From Apostichopus japonicus (Eukaryota; Echinodermata; Holothuroidea; Aspidochirotida; Stichopodidae): a stretch of DNA of 64,000 nucleotides. The DNA is taken from assembly GCF_037975245.1 (NCBI RefSeq), contig NC_092568.1, positions 10,687,501 to 10,751,500 on the forward strand, in the 5' to 3' direction. The translations under genes were made by a program, and so were the position numbers. Under the pieces are notes generated by a model. The model saw only the letters and a list, made by a program, of their open reading frames with translations. It did not search any database and had not been told where the DNA came from. This document shows positions 1-13,715 of this stretch, piece after piece; positions within the stretch are counted from its first letter, which is position 1, and each line of letters opens with the position of its first letter.

Positions 1-2850
1 GAATATCGCTTCTTTATTTTTCAACCCTAATTACTCAATCAACTGTAATGTTAAATTTTTAGTTTAATGCAGCATCTGTGGCAATTTCAGTGGAGCAAAA
101 CCGGGAGGGGTGGGGTGGGGTGGGGGGGGGGGGGTATAATGGGAGGTGGCTGGAGAAGAGCGATGATTTAACCAAAGACAATGCACAAATCAGGCAATCT
201 TCACACTAACATAAGAACGTCATGCATGTAACTGGTACGACCATGGTATGCGTATAACTATAACCCATAATTGTCAGTTTAATGAAGGGGACTGTGGAGT
301 GGAGAGTGGGGGTGGGGAGTGGGGTGTGGGGTATAGAGTGGGGAGTGGGGACGTAAAACTAGCCCTTGATCTCCCTCTGATGAAACTACTGCCCATAATA
401 GCTCTTTTTGTGTTTGGTAGTGTAAACTCAGGCTTTTAACAATATGCAAATTATAAATACAATTGAAAGGAAGAGCGGCGGGCGTTGAAATGACGTCATT
501 CACATCCGAAATCAACCTAAAACAGCAGCAGCAGAAATAACAGTTACCTTAATGAAGATTTGGGGGGGGGGGGGTCGGGGGATTTTAGGAAGAAGATTGA
601 AAAAGTACTCACAATATAACAACAATCTACATTGCTTGCAAAGTCTTTTTAATTTTTTTTATATCGAATCACAATGAAACGCGTTCTTTTTCTTCTATAA
701 AATATATGTATATGTTTTGTCACAGGTTAAGAGGTTAAGTCTATAAAACAACAATCACAACTTACCTATGTTGTTTACCTGCAGCATAAGCCATTGGTAT
801 AGGTGCAAGGCTATCAAAGTCAAGATGGAATTTAATGCACTGTACATATGTGACAGCCTGACAGGTTTATACACTGAGTATAATTAACATCCAAGTGTTT
901 TCATGATAAAATTTTGAATTAAGAGTTTTCGATGTTTTACTAAAGAATATCGGTATATAGTGTATTTATCACCTGCTGTTTACCCGTCTTATCATCCCTG
1001 CTTAAGGCTTACTTTATCCCCCAATTCCCCCAACAAAACTTTAGACTTCTCCATCCCCACCTCCACCCCCCCCCTTCACACAACCCCACACCCCCCTCTT
1101 CCCCATATACAATGTAACCATTAAACATTCTAGTGCTCACTGACTTTTTGACGCATACGCGTAAAACCGATTCTGCAAAAAGTATTCGATTAATCTTTTT
1201 AAATGAATAGCTCATGTTCACATGATATATATATATATATATACTTTACGGTACCACTTGTAAACGAACCGTTACGTACGTTTCTTTATTATTTATTTCT
1301 TTCATCATATAAGAATCAATAAATGTACTTTCGATTTTCTGTCTTAGTTCAAGGGCTACTTCATTAATTTTACCACCCAAGTCCGCCTTTTAAATGATCT
1401 TAACCAGTCAGTTTATAGATGAGGGCGTAGTTGAATCTTTTCATGATAAGACGACGATACAATGACTGGCCGTAGTGAATTGACCTTTACGATCGCCGAG
1501 ACGATCTGCTATAACGATGATTTAATCTTTCTTGGGGTCAATGAGGTTAACGTAAAGTTCATCTGGAGAAACCTGTCCCCCGTGGCAATTGGTTCCACCA
1601 AACATTACACATTGTTGTACAAACTCTCGTATAGTGTTATCTGTAAGGATTGTCTTATCAGTAAGCTGCGGTTTTAATTTTTATTTTCCCCCCTTAGTTA
1701 CTTATTTTATGTGAACGCGGGGCCAAGGTAACTCTGTTTATGGTGGACATTTCCGCACTTGTGAGGTATTTTATTAAGGTTATATTGAGGCCGCTTCAAG
1801 TTCTAGTTTCGCGAGGCCTTGACTTTCGCCGCCTAGATGGGTTAATTTATGCAAGCGGTCGCGTTAACGCACCAACATTGTCAACAGGTGTAATAGTGGC
1901 CCTGTTGATGGTCGAATGGTCAACGGTAAGGTAAATCACCTAGACCCTTGACCGTGTGGTAATGTTGCCGATAGCGCTTTCATATATAGCCTAGATGTAT
2001 GCAAACGCTGTAAGGCTACTACAAAGGAAATAAAAGACCTTGTCCAGAGTTGAACCAAATCAAATGTAATCAGATATTCTTATCAAGTACTCTTGGCAAT
2101 TGATATCGAGTCATTGATGTTTGTACAATCTTGACGTCATAATGAAACAGAAATTCCGACACATCGAACTGAAAGGGCGGCCTCTTTTTTATCCCCCTCT
2201 GCAAACAGAGTGCGTTTATATATGAAAGGAAGGAAGATCGGTTTAAAAATTAAGTATAAAAGGGCAGAAATCATCATTTTAAGTACTCATTGTCTAAATA
2301 CCGAAGAAAGTTATGGATTTTTTTTACCTTTTAGGACTTAAGTAAATTAAAAAGAGACAAAAACTCGACCTTAGTATCGTACGACTCTAGTCGAATTGGA
2401 AAATCGCCTGAATCGTCGAAAAATGTCCCATCCGCCGCTGGCCTATATACGCTCCTTCATATCTTTTCTGTTATTCTTCTACTGCAGCCTCTGCTTCCCC
2501 TACATAGTGCTACCGCTAACCCCTTCTCCCCTGATGTTTCTGTCCCCTTGTTAAAGCGGGGGAGGGTGGAGGCGGGGGTGGGTGGGAGGGTGGGGGGTGC
2601 TCTGACTTTGGTTATCATGTCGAATTTCCTACAGAATAAAAACAAGAAGTGAAAAGCTTCACATCACTGTCTCACCCTCACAACACTTCCCTCGGCCATA
2701 TTTATTTATACACAAATAACAGTGTAACGTGATCAAAGGAGGGGATATATATATTGTATACCATTCGTGGTATATCCACCCTACACATTCTCTTCGCTAA
2801 CCATCATCTCGTTCAGTTCCCAATGATGTTCTTTGGAGTCTATTGTACTA
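1..2850. other. intergenic, no gene seen
   Basis: I see no exon with coding bias and flanking splice sites on either strand. The stretch holds G-rich tracts (about 105-133, 290-350 and 560-580), a C-rich tract near 1065-1100, a short TA run near 1228-1243, and two TGACGTCA palindromes (491 and 2132). Confidence 0.6.
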
Positions 2851-3269
2851 CCTCTCCTTCCCTCTCCTCCCCTCTCCTTCCCTTTCCCCCCTTTCCATCG
2901 ACTCTCCTCCCCTTCTCCTCTTTTCTCCTCTCCTCTGCCCCTCCCCTCCACTCCCCTCTCCTCCCTTTCCCTCTCATTCCCTTCCCTCTCCTCCCCTCTC
3001 CTTCCTTTTCCTCCCCTTTCCATCAACTCTCCTCCCCTTCTCCCCTTTTTTCTCCTCTCCTCTCCCCTCCCCTCCATTCCCCTCTCCCACCTATCCCTCT
3101 CCTTCCCTTTCCTCCCCTTTCCATCGACTCTCCTCCCCTTCTCCCCTTTTTCTCCTCTCCTCTCCCCTCCCCTCCCCTCCATTCCCCTCTCCTCCCCTTT
3201 CCTCCCCTTGCCATCGACTGTCCTCCCCCTCTCCTCTTTTCTCCTCTCCTCTTTTCTCCTCTCCTCTCC
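2851..3269. repeat. polypyrimidine (CT-rich) tract with ~90-125 bp internal periodicity
   Basis: About 420 bases of almost pure C/T lie on the + strand. The marker CATCGACTCTCCTCCCC, or close variants, recurs near 2896, 3021, 3122 and 3212, so the tract is a degenerate tandem array rather than random low complexity. Long open frames on both strands are by-products of the missing purines. Mirror-like homopyrimidine DNA of this length can form triplex (H-DNA). Confidence 0.9.
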
Positions 3270-3909
3270 CGACTCCTCGAATCGCCGAAGAGTGCCCTCA
3301 CAAGTGGATCTGTCATGGATTATTAACAAACAATGGGAATATAACGCATATGACCTCATGGGGAACACGTTTAGAATAGTGACCACACACTCTTAAAATA
3401 CACGTTAGGTCAATCACACGTGATAGGTTCTAGAGGTAATGTTTGGATTTATTTGCCGGTGTTCGTATGGGGGATACAAAATAAATATTGAAAAAAAGTT
3501 ATTAACTTCTTATCAAAGGGAAGCGGACATTATTAGTTTATATCCGATTATATAGTGAACAGCTTGTTTGCGGCCATGCATGTAGGTCGGAAACTTTTCG
3601 ATGCATGTTTAAACTAAAACATCAATATGATAATGCATTTCATGAAAACTTAACCAAATCCGAAAATGTTAAAAATTATGAATAAATTTGAAACGAGAAC
3701 ATTTTTTCTTTATATAGCTAGAATGAAATTCGAACCACTCACTGGCAAGAGGATTACATACCGCGCGCTTAGTTATACCAGGGAGTTGTTTCCATAACAA
3801 CTTCCTGGTTATACATCAGGATAGTGGCGATTCCTACATGGTCATTGCTATGATGCATGGGGTGCCAGTCAGAAGTCACAGTAAAGTTTGTAAACCTTGT
3901 AACCGTGGG

Positions 3910-4239
3910 CAGGGATGTAGCCAGAAATTTGAAGGGGGGGGGCAGAATTTTAATAGGGGAACGTCTCACAAAAGGGAGCAGCATTACACTTAACGGAGCC
4001 CCCATGATGTACAAAGAAAATTTTTGCCCAAAATGACTCCCATGATGAAGGATATAAACACTAATAAGAGTATTACTTGCAGGGCTGGAAAGATTGAGAT
4101 GGCTCGATTAGCTTCCTTCAACCCTGAAAAGAGGGCTTTAATGGTATTTCCTGCTTTTAGTTAAATTTCAAAGAAGGTACTCAAAGAAGGGGGGGGGTGG
4201 GGAGTGATCGCTCCAGTCGGTCCCCTGGCTACATCCCTG
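3910..4239. mobile_element. non-autonomous hAT-type MITE (family F)
   Basis: The 330-bp element starts CAGGGATGTAGCCAG and ends CTGGCTACATCCCTG, a perfect terminal inverted repeat (TIR). It is flanked by an identical 8-bp TSD, ACCGTGGG, at 3902-3909 and 4240-4247. An 8-bp duplication with CAG...CTG ends is the hAT signature. There is no transposase ORF. A G-run lies just inside the left end. Confidence 0.9.
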
Positions 4240-4247
4240 ACCGTGGG

Positions 4248-5778
4248 TACCCCCCAGTTTCATCCGATACAATCCAGAGAGCGTCTGGGAAGGGATGTCC
4301 AGAAAACTTTGGCATATGATTTATAGTATATTATGAAAATGAACAACGGAAAAATGAGTGACATATTTTCGCTGCTCATTAACATATAACATAAACAAAA
4401 CAGTTAAAAATAAACAATTAAAACATATCATATAAATTGGTCAAACATTTTGAAACTATATCATAATGTTTTCCTTCCTTTGTTTCTTTTCTTTTTTTTT
4501 TTCTAGTAAAATTTAAGGAGGTATAACTTACGAAAGTTGTTCAGGTGAGATTTTTTATTTACAATACCTTTGACGACAAGTTCGAAAAAGTTTGATGGCA
4601 ATATGTGAAAAAAAGAGGGGGGCAAACAACTGTAACTAATTCGATAAATATGGAGAGAAACAGAAAGGTATTAAGAATGATTGAAAAGTACGTATGTCCA
4701 TGCCAATTGAGACTAAAGGTGTTATTATCTTAATTAAATCCATGATTCAACATCATCGCTCACCAATGACAAGCAGCAGATATATTGTTATTATTAGTCT
4801 TGAACGACGTAAAGGAAGACACACGTTTTTACCAAAATGATGTTATAGGATTTACGGTGCGCAAACTTACCAAGACAAAGGTGGGTCGCGAAAATATATT
4901 TCTATGGGTCGCGAGATTTTATTCATGCAGACGTCGGAATTTTTTTTATTTTTATTTTTTATATGTACTAGTTTTCGGAGCTTGCCGACGGAGATCGATA
5001 AAGGTTATATTCTTTAACATCATATATAACAGTTGCATATTCCAAGATATAGCTCTCATGCATACTGAGCATCGATTCTGAGAGATGGTGGATAAGTGGG
5101 GGTGGGGGAGGGTGCGGCGGGAGGAGAGGGTCGTCTCAAAGTATATACTTGGGGGAGGGGGAGAGGGAAAGGGAAATAAGCCAGAAGCTGAAGTTCAAGC
5201 ATGACAAAAGTTATGTATCGATTTATATATATTTACTTATTTATCAATTTATTTATTCAAAACCTCTCCCTAAATTCAGCCGTAACGAGAATCTCACTCT
5301 ATTGATAGCAATCCTGTACCAATGTTTATCTTTTTTTTCATTTTCTTTGTCTCTTTCACGTTCTTTGTGTGTGAAAGTTTCCTTTTAGGTAAATACTGAA
5401 AGCATATACATAAATATATATACATAAATAAAGAGAAACATTTTCTCACATGACTGCACTGATCAGTTGATAACGATCTCTTTTCTTCTCTGTTTGGTTT
5501 TCTGCGTCGCGCTTCTCGCTATCTCTCCACCTCTCATTATATCCTGCTAATAACTATATTATCATCATCATGATAATTCTGATCTGGTCAAGGAAGTTAT
5601 TAAAGGTTCACTTCACACAACCTACTTTTTCAGATAAAGCTTGTTCTGTCAAAGGCTAAAATTATCCTGGCTCGTTGACCACTGATGTGTGCGTTGCATC
5701 TTAAAGAGTTACATATATTTTAATGGAACAAAATGAAGGAAAAAAAATACATTTTACACACACATATACATATAATAT
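4248..5778. other. intergenic, no gene seen
   Basis: AT-rich sequence with no supportable coding exon. It includes a G-rich patch at about 5093-5165. Nothing else could be assigned. Confidence 0.5.
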
Positions 5779-5830
5779 ACATATAATATATATATATATA
5801 TATATTTATTTATTTTTATATTTTTATAAA

Positions 5831-5921
<91 letters not shown>
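5779..5921. repeat. (TA)n microsatellite
   Basis: The tract is nearly pure TA from about 5836 to 5921 and imperfect before that. The tyrosine/isoleucine ORF across it is an artefact. Confidence 0.95.
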
Positions 5922-5926
<5 letters not shown>

Positions 5927-8900
5927 TGCATAAATTTCAATGATTTGACGGACTTACTTAACGATTAATGGTCCAGTGGCTTCTGTCACCTAAACTCATA
6001 TATAGATAAACTCATTAGATTCTGATTATTGATGTTATCTTTAAGGCATGGGTAGGCAGGAAGCAGCCCTCTAGACCCTTAAGCATCTTACGTAGTTCAT
6101 TGGTTTTCATTCATGCATTGTCCATCCGAGCAACTGTGCTCACTGCTTGATCACAGTGAACTGGGTGGGGTGGAGGAGCGGGGAGGTGGAGAGAGAGAGA
6201 GAGAGAGGTGGAGGTGGAGGACGGGCAAGGCCGCAAGGGGTTGGAAAGGTCCGTCGTGTGGGGCGTAGATATGTATGAAGGGTTGCATTCTTGCATTCCA
6301 TTGCTCTCCCAAGCATGTTCGACGATGATGATAGGTAAAATTAAGAGGAGCCGGGATCAATATTGGACATAAGTATAAGTGACATATAGTTGATGGTGAC
6401 GTGAGTTAAAGTGATTTGTTGATTTTATTACTTCTAAGCCTCAAATTGACTCAACTGTGCATGTTTTTATACAGATAGAGGACAATTTAAAAGAAGTGAA
6501 TGTATATTGTTATATAAAATGAAAAGTTGACGTTGAATTTCTTGTTTTTTTTTAAAACTTTTTACTCACGAATTGCTTTACAGTTCAACCTTCATTCACA
6601 AAATTGTCTTTATCTTATTGTGTATTTAATAACATTTCATTACAAATATTTGGAAATTTGGAAATTAACACTCCCTTTCTTTTGAGAAGTGTTTTGCTTT
6701 TTGTGCCGCTGGCTCCCCCTCCCACACACCTCCCACACACACACACGCACGCACCCACACACACCTTCCGTCCTCCTCTTTCTCCTCCTTGATATTTTGG
6801 TTATTATGCAGGACTCCCCCCTCCCCCTCCCCCCAATATCCATGAGTTTATACAATGTATAAATACTCCTCCGCAAGAAGCAACATAAGCTGCCCCGACT
6901 TGATCGTATGTCCCCTTATACTTGAATTTCTGACAAGTATAAGCTTATTAAAAAAACATCAGAACATTTACGCAGCTTGATAATGCATAACGTTATAACG
7001 CAACGCAAAATACGACTTTTTGTTTCAAAGAAAACGATGAATATATAATTGCCAAGCAGTCAATGGATGTGGAAATACAGTACTATGTTGACACTAATAT
7101 TATGTAAGGTAGTCAATGGATGTGGTAATACAGTACTATGACGATACTAATATTATGTAAGGTAGTCAATGGATGTGGTAATACAGTACTATGACGATAC
7201 TAATATTATGTAAGGTCTTCATTAAATAGAATATTGTCAAGGAATATCAACCAAGCGCCTTTCTAGTTTCCAAATTTCAGCGACGTGCGTATCCCGAGAC
7301 TGTCGAATAAATAGCCAATTTTCAAACCGAACAATAGAAAGTACACCATCCACACCTTGAAACGTATGCTTAAAACGTAATCAATAATGAAACTGGCACA
7401 TTGCACTTTTTTTAAGCCAAATTGTTGTCCATCAGTCTGGTTACTCAGTTAATACTTGATTAGACACGCACACAATGAAATATATTCAGATATGATTTCA
7501 AAGAAAACTCCGTGGGTGTTAAAAAGTTTCATCTTCGATATAAATTATAGTCACCACTGATTTTACTTAAACGTTGTATATTAGACGGAACAATGAACAA
7601 GAATAGCCGATAAAAAAATCTAAAAAAAAAATCGTGTATGCTAAAGAAATGAAGACTGTTTTAAAAAACGCTTCCATATCAAGGTTATTATTTGTCAAAT
7701 TAATAACTAGACCGACTATCCTATTTCTGTTGGTTCAAGGTTACACGCAGATTAGATAATCAATCATATTTTATCCCCCCCTTCCCCCCACTTTTTTTGT
7801 TTTGTTTGTTCTTTTTCTGGTCTATTTTTTTTCCTCATAATTTCCTCCTCTGGTTCTCTCACGCCATGCCTATAGGACAAGGGGAGGTTGGAGACGCTTT
7901 TAATAGGATAACAAAACTCAAAAGTAACGAGGGAAAATGCTGTACAAACGGCACCTGGGATAATATTAACTTGTTTTATTATTATAGTATTAATATCATT
8001 ATTATATCGTTCTATTATAACAAAGTAAACCTATTACATAGAGAACGTAGACAGGAACTTGTGCACAGAAAGTTTTACGTCAGAGCAACTAATCAACCAC
8101 AAGAAAGTTTATTGAAACATAAATTGGAATTTATGATGGATCTTTTTGGAAAGTGGGCTAATAGTATACGAAGTATACCGGTATATACCATACAAATATT
8201 TAGGATGCGTTATAGTTATATAGGCTTATCCTTGTTTCGTTAAGGCGTGTATCATCTGTACAAAAGAATTACTTTTACGAACCCGAGGGTTTATCTACTC
8301 TCTTTGTGGTCAGGGCTTTTGCTATAACATGATATGCATCAGTTAATTAGTTTTGACAAAGAATAAGGGAAGAATTAAGAAAGAGTCTAAAGATTGTAGA
8401 TGTGTTCATCAGCATCCTAGGATAATAGGAAAATAAAAGAAAAAAAATCAATCGCTAGAAGGTGAGAAAGTACACAATAATATTTTTTTTATCAAAATAT
8501 TTTATGAATTAAATCCGGTATTAACACGGTATAGAGACATACCTGCGTAAGTTACTGTAAAACACACGGGCATATATAGGAAACGTATATTGGAAGGTTT
8601 GATTTAATTAATGGCGGTTTACTTTGATAGAGTGAATGGTATAATATTAATCAAGTAATATATATATTTTTTATAACAACCCAAAGAAGAAAGAGAATCC
8701 TAATAGTTTAGCTTGACGAGGGTGTGTTTGTGTTTGTGTGTAGGGGCGGGACGGGGTGGAGGGTGGGGTTGGAGTCCCCCCCCCCAACCCTTCTTAATTG
8801 AAAGGAAGCCGTTAAGGCAGAAGAGGTTCTTCTCCAAACATATTTCTGTTTGGCTTTGTCTTGATTGGTTTTTACTTTCTAATTCTTTTGTTTTTGCCGC

Positions 8901-8981
8901 TCATGCGCATGCACGCATCGACCGCATAAAGTCGTCCTCTCGTGGGCAGAATTGGACAACAATTGACACTGCTCGTGTACA
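5922..8981. other. intergenic, no gene seen apart from a short tandem repeat
   Basis: No supportable exon. The stretch contains a (GA)n patch near 6190-6207, a CA-rich tract near 6723-6764 and the 53-bp tandem repeat listed separately. A 148-codon ORF at 7797-8243 starts in a T-rich tract and shows no recognisable domain. Confidence 0.5.
7059..7217. repeat. three-copy 53-bp tandem repeat
   Basis: Units begin GTCAATGGATGTGG at 7059, 7112 and 7165, an exact 53-bp period. Copies 2 and 3 are almost identical and copy 1 differs at a few bases, which suggests stepwise duplication. No function is apparent. Confidence 0.95.
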
Positions 8982-9302
8982 CGTAGGCGTAGCAGGCGTG
9001 GGGCTGGTTGGGGGGGGGGGGTGCTGCAGCCCCCAACCAATACTACTGAAAGAAAAATAAATTGCAATGATGTGACTAAAGGAAATTTATCTTCAAAAAA
9101 AAATTGTAGCGATTTCCCCAAAATTCTAACCAATATGGAAGGGTAATAACACGGCAAATGATTGTATGTAATTGGCATGCGATTTAATAACCTATGCATG
9201 CCTGTATGATATGGGTACGCGCGAAACATTTTGGTTATATTTTGCTGGCAAGTCGTTACAGCCCCCCCCCCCCCCAAATCAAATTGGGCTCCTACGCATA
9301 TG
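8982..9302. mobile_element. non-autonomous hAT-type MITE (family G)
   Basis: The left end CGTAGGCGTAGCAGG and the right end CCTACGCATATG are imperfect TIRs resembling the CATAGGCGTACG ends of family C. The 8-bp flanks CGTGTACA at 8974-8981 and 9303-9310 are identical. A G-run follows the left end and a C-run precedes the right end. It is 321 bp with no transposase. Confidence 0.8.
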
Positions 9303-9310
9303 CGTGTACA

Positions 9311-10183
9311 TTTTATAGCCTACTATAAGTAAAGATATGTGAATCGTGGGTGGGGTAAGAATATATGCACAGACTATACCCACCCATCTTGTGCCACTAG
9401 GCTTCTCTGCAAATAAGTCCCCTGGGCCGTTCCGTAGATTTGCTTTCTTGCCTTCTATGGATAGGGTTGTGTAAGATCGAAGGGTAAGTTAAAACAATAT
9501 AAGATATGCCTGTCAAATTGCAAAGGGCTAAAAGTTTCAGAAGGGGTGGGGGAGGGTGGGGATATGGTGGGGTGGGTGTGGGGTGGGAGGGTGGGGGAGT
9601 GACATAGTAAAGCGTAATCTATAAGACCGTTCACCTCGCTTTAGAGATAGGGATTGAAAGTCAATATTTGATGGTAAAATTATTTTGTTATAGAGCTCAC
9701 TTTTTGGTTATGTCTTGCTTGTGTTTCTTTCACAAAGGATCTCGTAATATATTTGTAAGTATGATGGTTTTTCCACAAGTCATGTAAACTCATATCAAAT
9801 ATGATCTGTTAAACCAGACAAAATGGCATGATTTTATTACGATATGTATAGTTCTTTAACACATTAAAGATGTATCATAAATAAAGAATATACTTGTATT
9901 GTTATCACAAATACAAGATATTTGAATAAGACGAATTACTTGAATAATAAATTGCAATTATATTTTTCAAGTAGACCCTTTTTTCAGTTGGCAAGAACTT
10001 CGAGTAACTCAAGAAGCTTTTTTAGATTCTAAATTTTATGTCGCCCGGGGTAGTTTCTTTCTAGGCATGATCATGGTATATATTCAACCTAACCAAACTT
10101 CAAATTATCTAAAACAAATTCCATGTATAAAAGTTCACTTATATTTGTTTCATTATTTGAAAAGAACAAAAGTTACAACGCTC
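9311..10183. other. intergenic, no gene seen
   Basis: No exon is supported. A dense G-rich tract at about 9543-9600 contains many GGG/GGGG runs and is a G-quadruplex candidate on the + strand. The rest is AT-rich. Confidence 0.5.
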
Positions 10184-11797
<1,614 letters not shown>

Positions 11798-12050
11798 AGA
11801 GAACACAGTTACTGTAAATCTTACAGTTTTTCACCACAGTAAAAACTGGATCGTGCTATTATTCGGTAGCATGTGCTATTAGGATTACAGTAAGAACTGA
11901 GGATATGTGTAATCCCAACAAATCCAGTTCTTTGGGATTTGTTGGAATTACAAATATCCTCAGTTCTTACTGTAAACTTAATACATAGGCGTACGGGACC
12001 ATTTCAGTTTGGGGGGGCAGAACTTTTTGTGCCCGAAAGTTCCCGTGACA

Positions 12051-12140
12051 CTATCTAAGCGGAGCGCCACCATCGGTTGGCGCGTAGCGTACAAGAAAAT
12101 TTTTGGCACACAATGCCTCTCAGATTGCCGGAAACGGCAC
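12051..12140 (+). other. conserved structured module, copy 1 (in C1)
   Basis: ATCTAAG and CTCAGAT flank GCGGAGCGCCACC, a 3-nt loop and GGTTGGCGCG. A GCCG-GAAA-CGGC hairpin follows at once. The same layout occurs at 12973, 22291, 22582 and 23502. Here the closing stem has an A/C mismatch on this strand that becomes a G-U pair on the opposite strand. Function is unknown. Confidence 0.75.
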
Positions 12141-12546
12141 TTCTGAGGCCTTGCAAGTTGCATCTAAACATTCTTTATTTTATAATCTCACGTTTTAGAA
12201 ATTTACACTTCCCCAAAAATTTGGTAAATTAGAAGAAGAAAAAATGGTAACATCACTTTGAAGGGGAAAAATGGGACAGTATAATTTTTAAGCTCCTATT
12301 TAGTTACCTTATTTATTATTTTAACACAGTACTGAGCTACCTCCAGAAAAACATACATTGTTCAACGACACGTAGGCGGGATAATGTCGCTGTGTCGGGT
12401 GAGACTGCAATTTGTCTCACAAAATAGTATAAAATATAACAAACAATATGATAAACCTGTACTTCTAGGCTCGTAGGCACCCCCCCCCCACCGTCCATGA
12501 ACAAGAATACGTTTCTTATATACACTCATGTTGGGGATGTCCAGGT

Positions 12547-13202
12547 CAAGGGCGGCGGAAGCACTTTTAATCTTGGGGGGGGGGGGGCACCGACATCAAA
12601 GGGCACTTTGCAGATATTCGATTGGACTGATGCAGCCTTATAGCCTTTAGTACCCCTTATAACTCTTATTGTATTATCTTATTTGTGTAAACACATCACT
12701 CCATCAACGCCCCCCCCCCCCCCCAAAGGAAAATATGCATACTAGCACTGCAATATCCAATGCGCAATTTGGGAAACAAAGAACAAGTTTTCTTTTGAGA
12801 CAAAATGAGGTGAAATCATGCTAGTTGCTAATGTAGGAATCTTCCGAATTAGAGTTTTTTTCTTGTTAATATCTTAACAAATCTTTTCCATTCGAAATAG
12901 CTTTGAGTTTGACCCACAGAAATTCATTAAAAGTCACGAGCTTAGCCAGGACTTGCAAAGTTGTATGCACGACCATCTGAGCGGAGCGCCACCATTGGTT
13001 GGCGCGGAGCGTACTAGAAAATTGTTGGTTTTACAAAGCCCTCAGATGGCCGGAAACGGCCCTTCCCGAGTGCTCATTCTGGTTCCATGGCCTCTTGCTA
13101 ACTTGAGGCACCTCAATTTTTATGTAGACAAAAGGCACATTTTTAACCTGAGGAAAAGTGGGGGGCACGTTCCCCCTGTGCCCCCCGGTTCCGCCGCCCT
13201 TG
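12547..13202. mobile_element. non-autonomous hAT-type element L1, nested in C1
   Basis: The left end is CAAGGGCGGCGGAAGC and the right end GGTTCCGCCGCCCTTG, matching TIRs. The TSD GTCCAGGT is perfect at 12539-12546 and 13203-13210. Poly(G) lies near the left end, a poly(C) block sits at about 12711-12724, and C-rich sequence precedes the right end. It is 656 bp and carries its own copy of the structured module at 12973-13062. C2 shares the same internal L insertion, so L entered C before C spread. Confidence 0.9.
12973..13062 (+). other. conserved structured module, copy 2 (in L1)
   Basis: This is the cleanest copy. CCATCTGAG (12973-12981) pairs with CTCAGATGG (13041-13049). It encloses GCGCCACC-ATT-GGTTGGCGC, and GGCCG-GAAA-CGGCC follows at 13048-13061. 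It is close in sequence to copies in element families B and C, although the surrounding elements differ. Confidence 0.8.
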
Positions 13203-13400
13203 GTCCAGGTATACAATTGACTAGTTAGAAAAAAAATTGATTTCAAAAAGCGTGGTAGCCCAGATGAACTGCGCTTACGGTGGTGTTACACGAAAATATT
13301 CGGGCATCATGATGCTAAATAAAGAAAATCATGGAATTGTCGGGCAAAAATTTGAAAAAGATTCGGGCAAGCTACTGCATATTTATATATATATATATAT

Positions 13401-13542
13401 TTCCAGAGGACAAGAAATTCGGGCAAAAGTCCTTAACAATTCGGGCAGCCTAAAAGGAGAATATATATATATATATATATTTTCTCCTCTTAGGCTGCCC
13501 GAATTTTTCAGGACTTTTGCCCGAATTTCTTGTCCTCTGGAA
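13401..13542. repeat. long hairpin near the right end of C1
   Basis: The left arm begins TTCCAGAGGACAAGAAATTC and the right arm ends GAATTTCTTGTCCTCTGGAA. Arms of about 60 bp surround a TA spacer. The motif TTCGGGCA, or its complement, occurs repeatedly in the arms and also upstream from 13299. The equivalent hairpin in C2 is at 23761-23891. Confidence 0.9.
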
Positions 13543-13715
13543 ATTTGGGGGGGCAGTCTGCCCCCCCTGCCCCCCCCCGCCTCGTACGCCTATGACTTAA
13601 TAGCACATGTTACCGATTTATCAGATTTGTCAGAACGATCCAGTATTTACTCAAGTACAAAACATTAGATTTACAGTAGTTACTGTAATCTCTATGTAAA
13701 TCGGCTGCAATTCTA

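Larger units (their letters stand above)
11984..13594. mobile_element. non-autonomous hAT-type element C1, inserted in D1 and carrying L1
   Basis: The TIRs are CATAGGCGTACG at the left and CGTACGCCTATG at the right. The TSD ACTTAATA is perfect (11976-11983 and 13595-13602). The uninterrupted D copy at 17.7-17.9 kb provides a paralogous empty site. The body carries one structured module (12051-12140), the nested element L1 (12547-13202) and a right-end long hairpin (13401-13542). Poly(G) follows the left TIR and poly(C) precedes the right TIR. No transposase is encoded. Confidence 0.92.
11798..13715. mobile_element. large foldback element D, copy 1, split by hAT element C1
   Basis: The two halves (11798-11983 and 13595 to about 13715) align with the uninterrupted copy at 17681-17960. 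The arms include GGATCGTGCTATTA...GGTAGCATGTGCTA paired with TAGCACATG...ACCGATTTATCAG..CGATCC. A central inverted repeat surrounds AACAAATCCAGTT. It is interrupted by C1 with TSD ACTTAATA. No ORF is present. The outer limits are approximate because similarity to copy 2 fades gradually. Confidence 0.85.

Noticed and set aside
2754-3396. Four overlapping 180-200-codon Ser/Pro/Leu-rich or Arg/Glu-rich ORFs
   Set aside because: Artefacts of a polypyrimidine tract; no splice context or domain.
7797-8243. 148-codon ORF
   Set aside because: Low-complexity start, no domain, no splice sites or homology cue.
8713-9277. ORFs of 115 and 132 codons on opposite strands
   Set aside because: They overlap MITE G and its G/C tracts; no family signature.
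13237-13668. 143-codon ORF with symmetric peptide ends
   Set aside because: Translation of the C1 hairpin; the symmetry comes from the inverted repeat.
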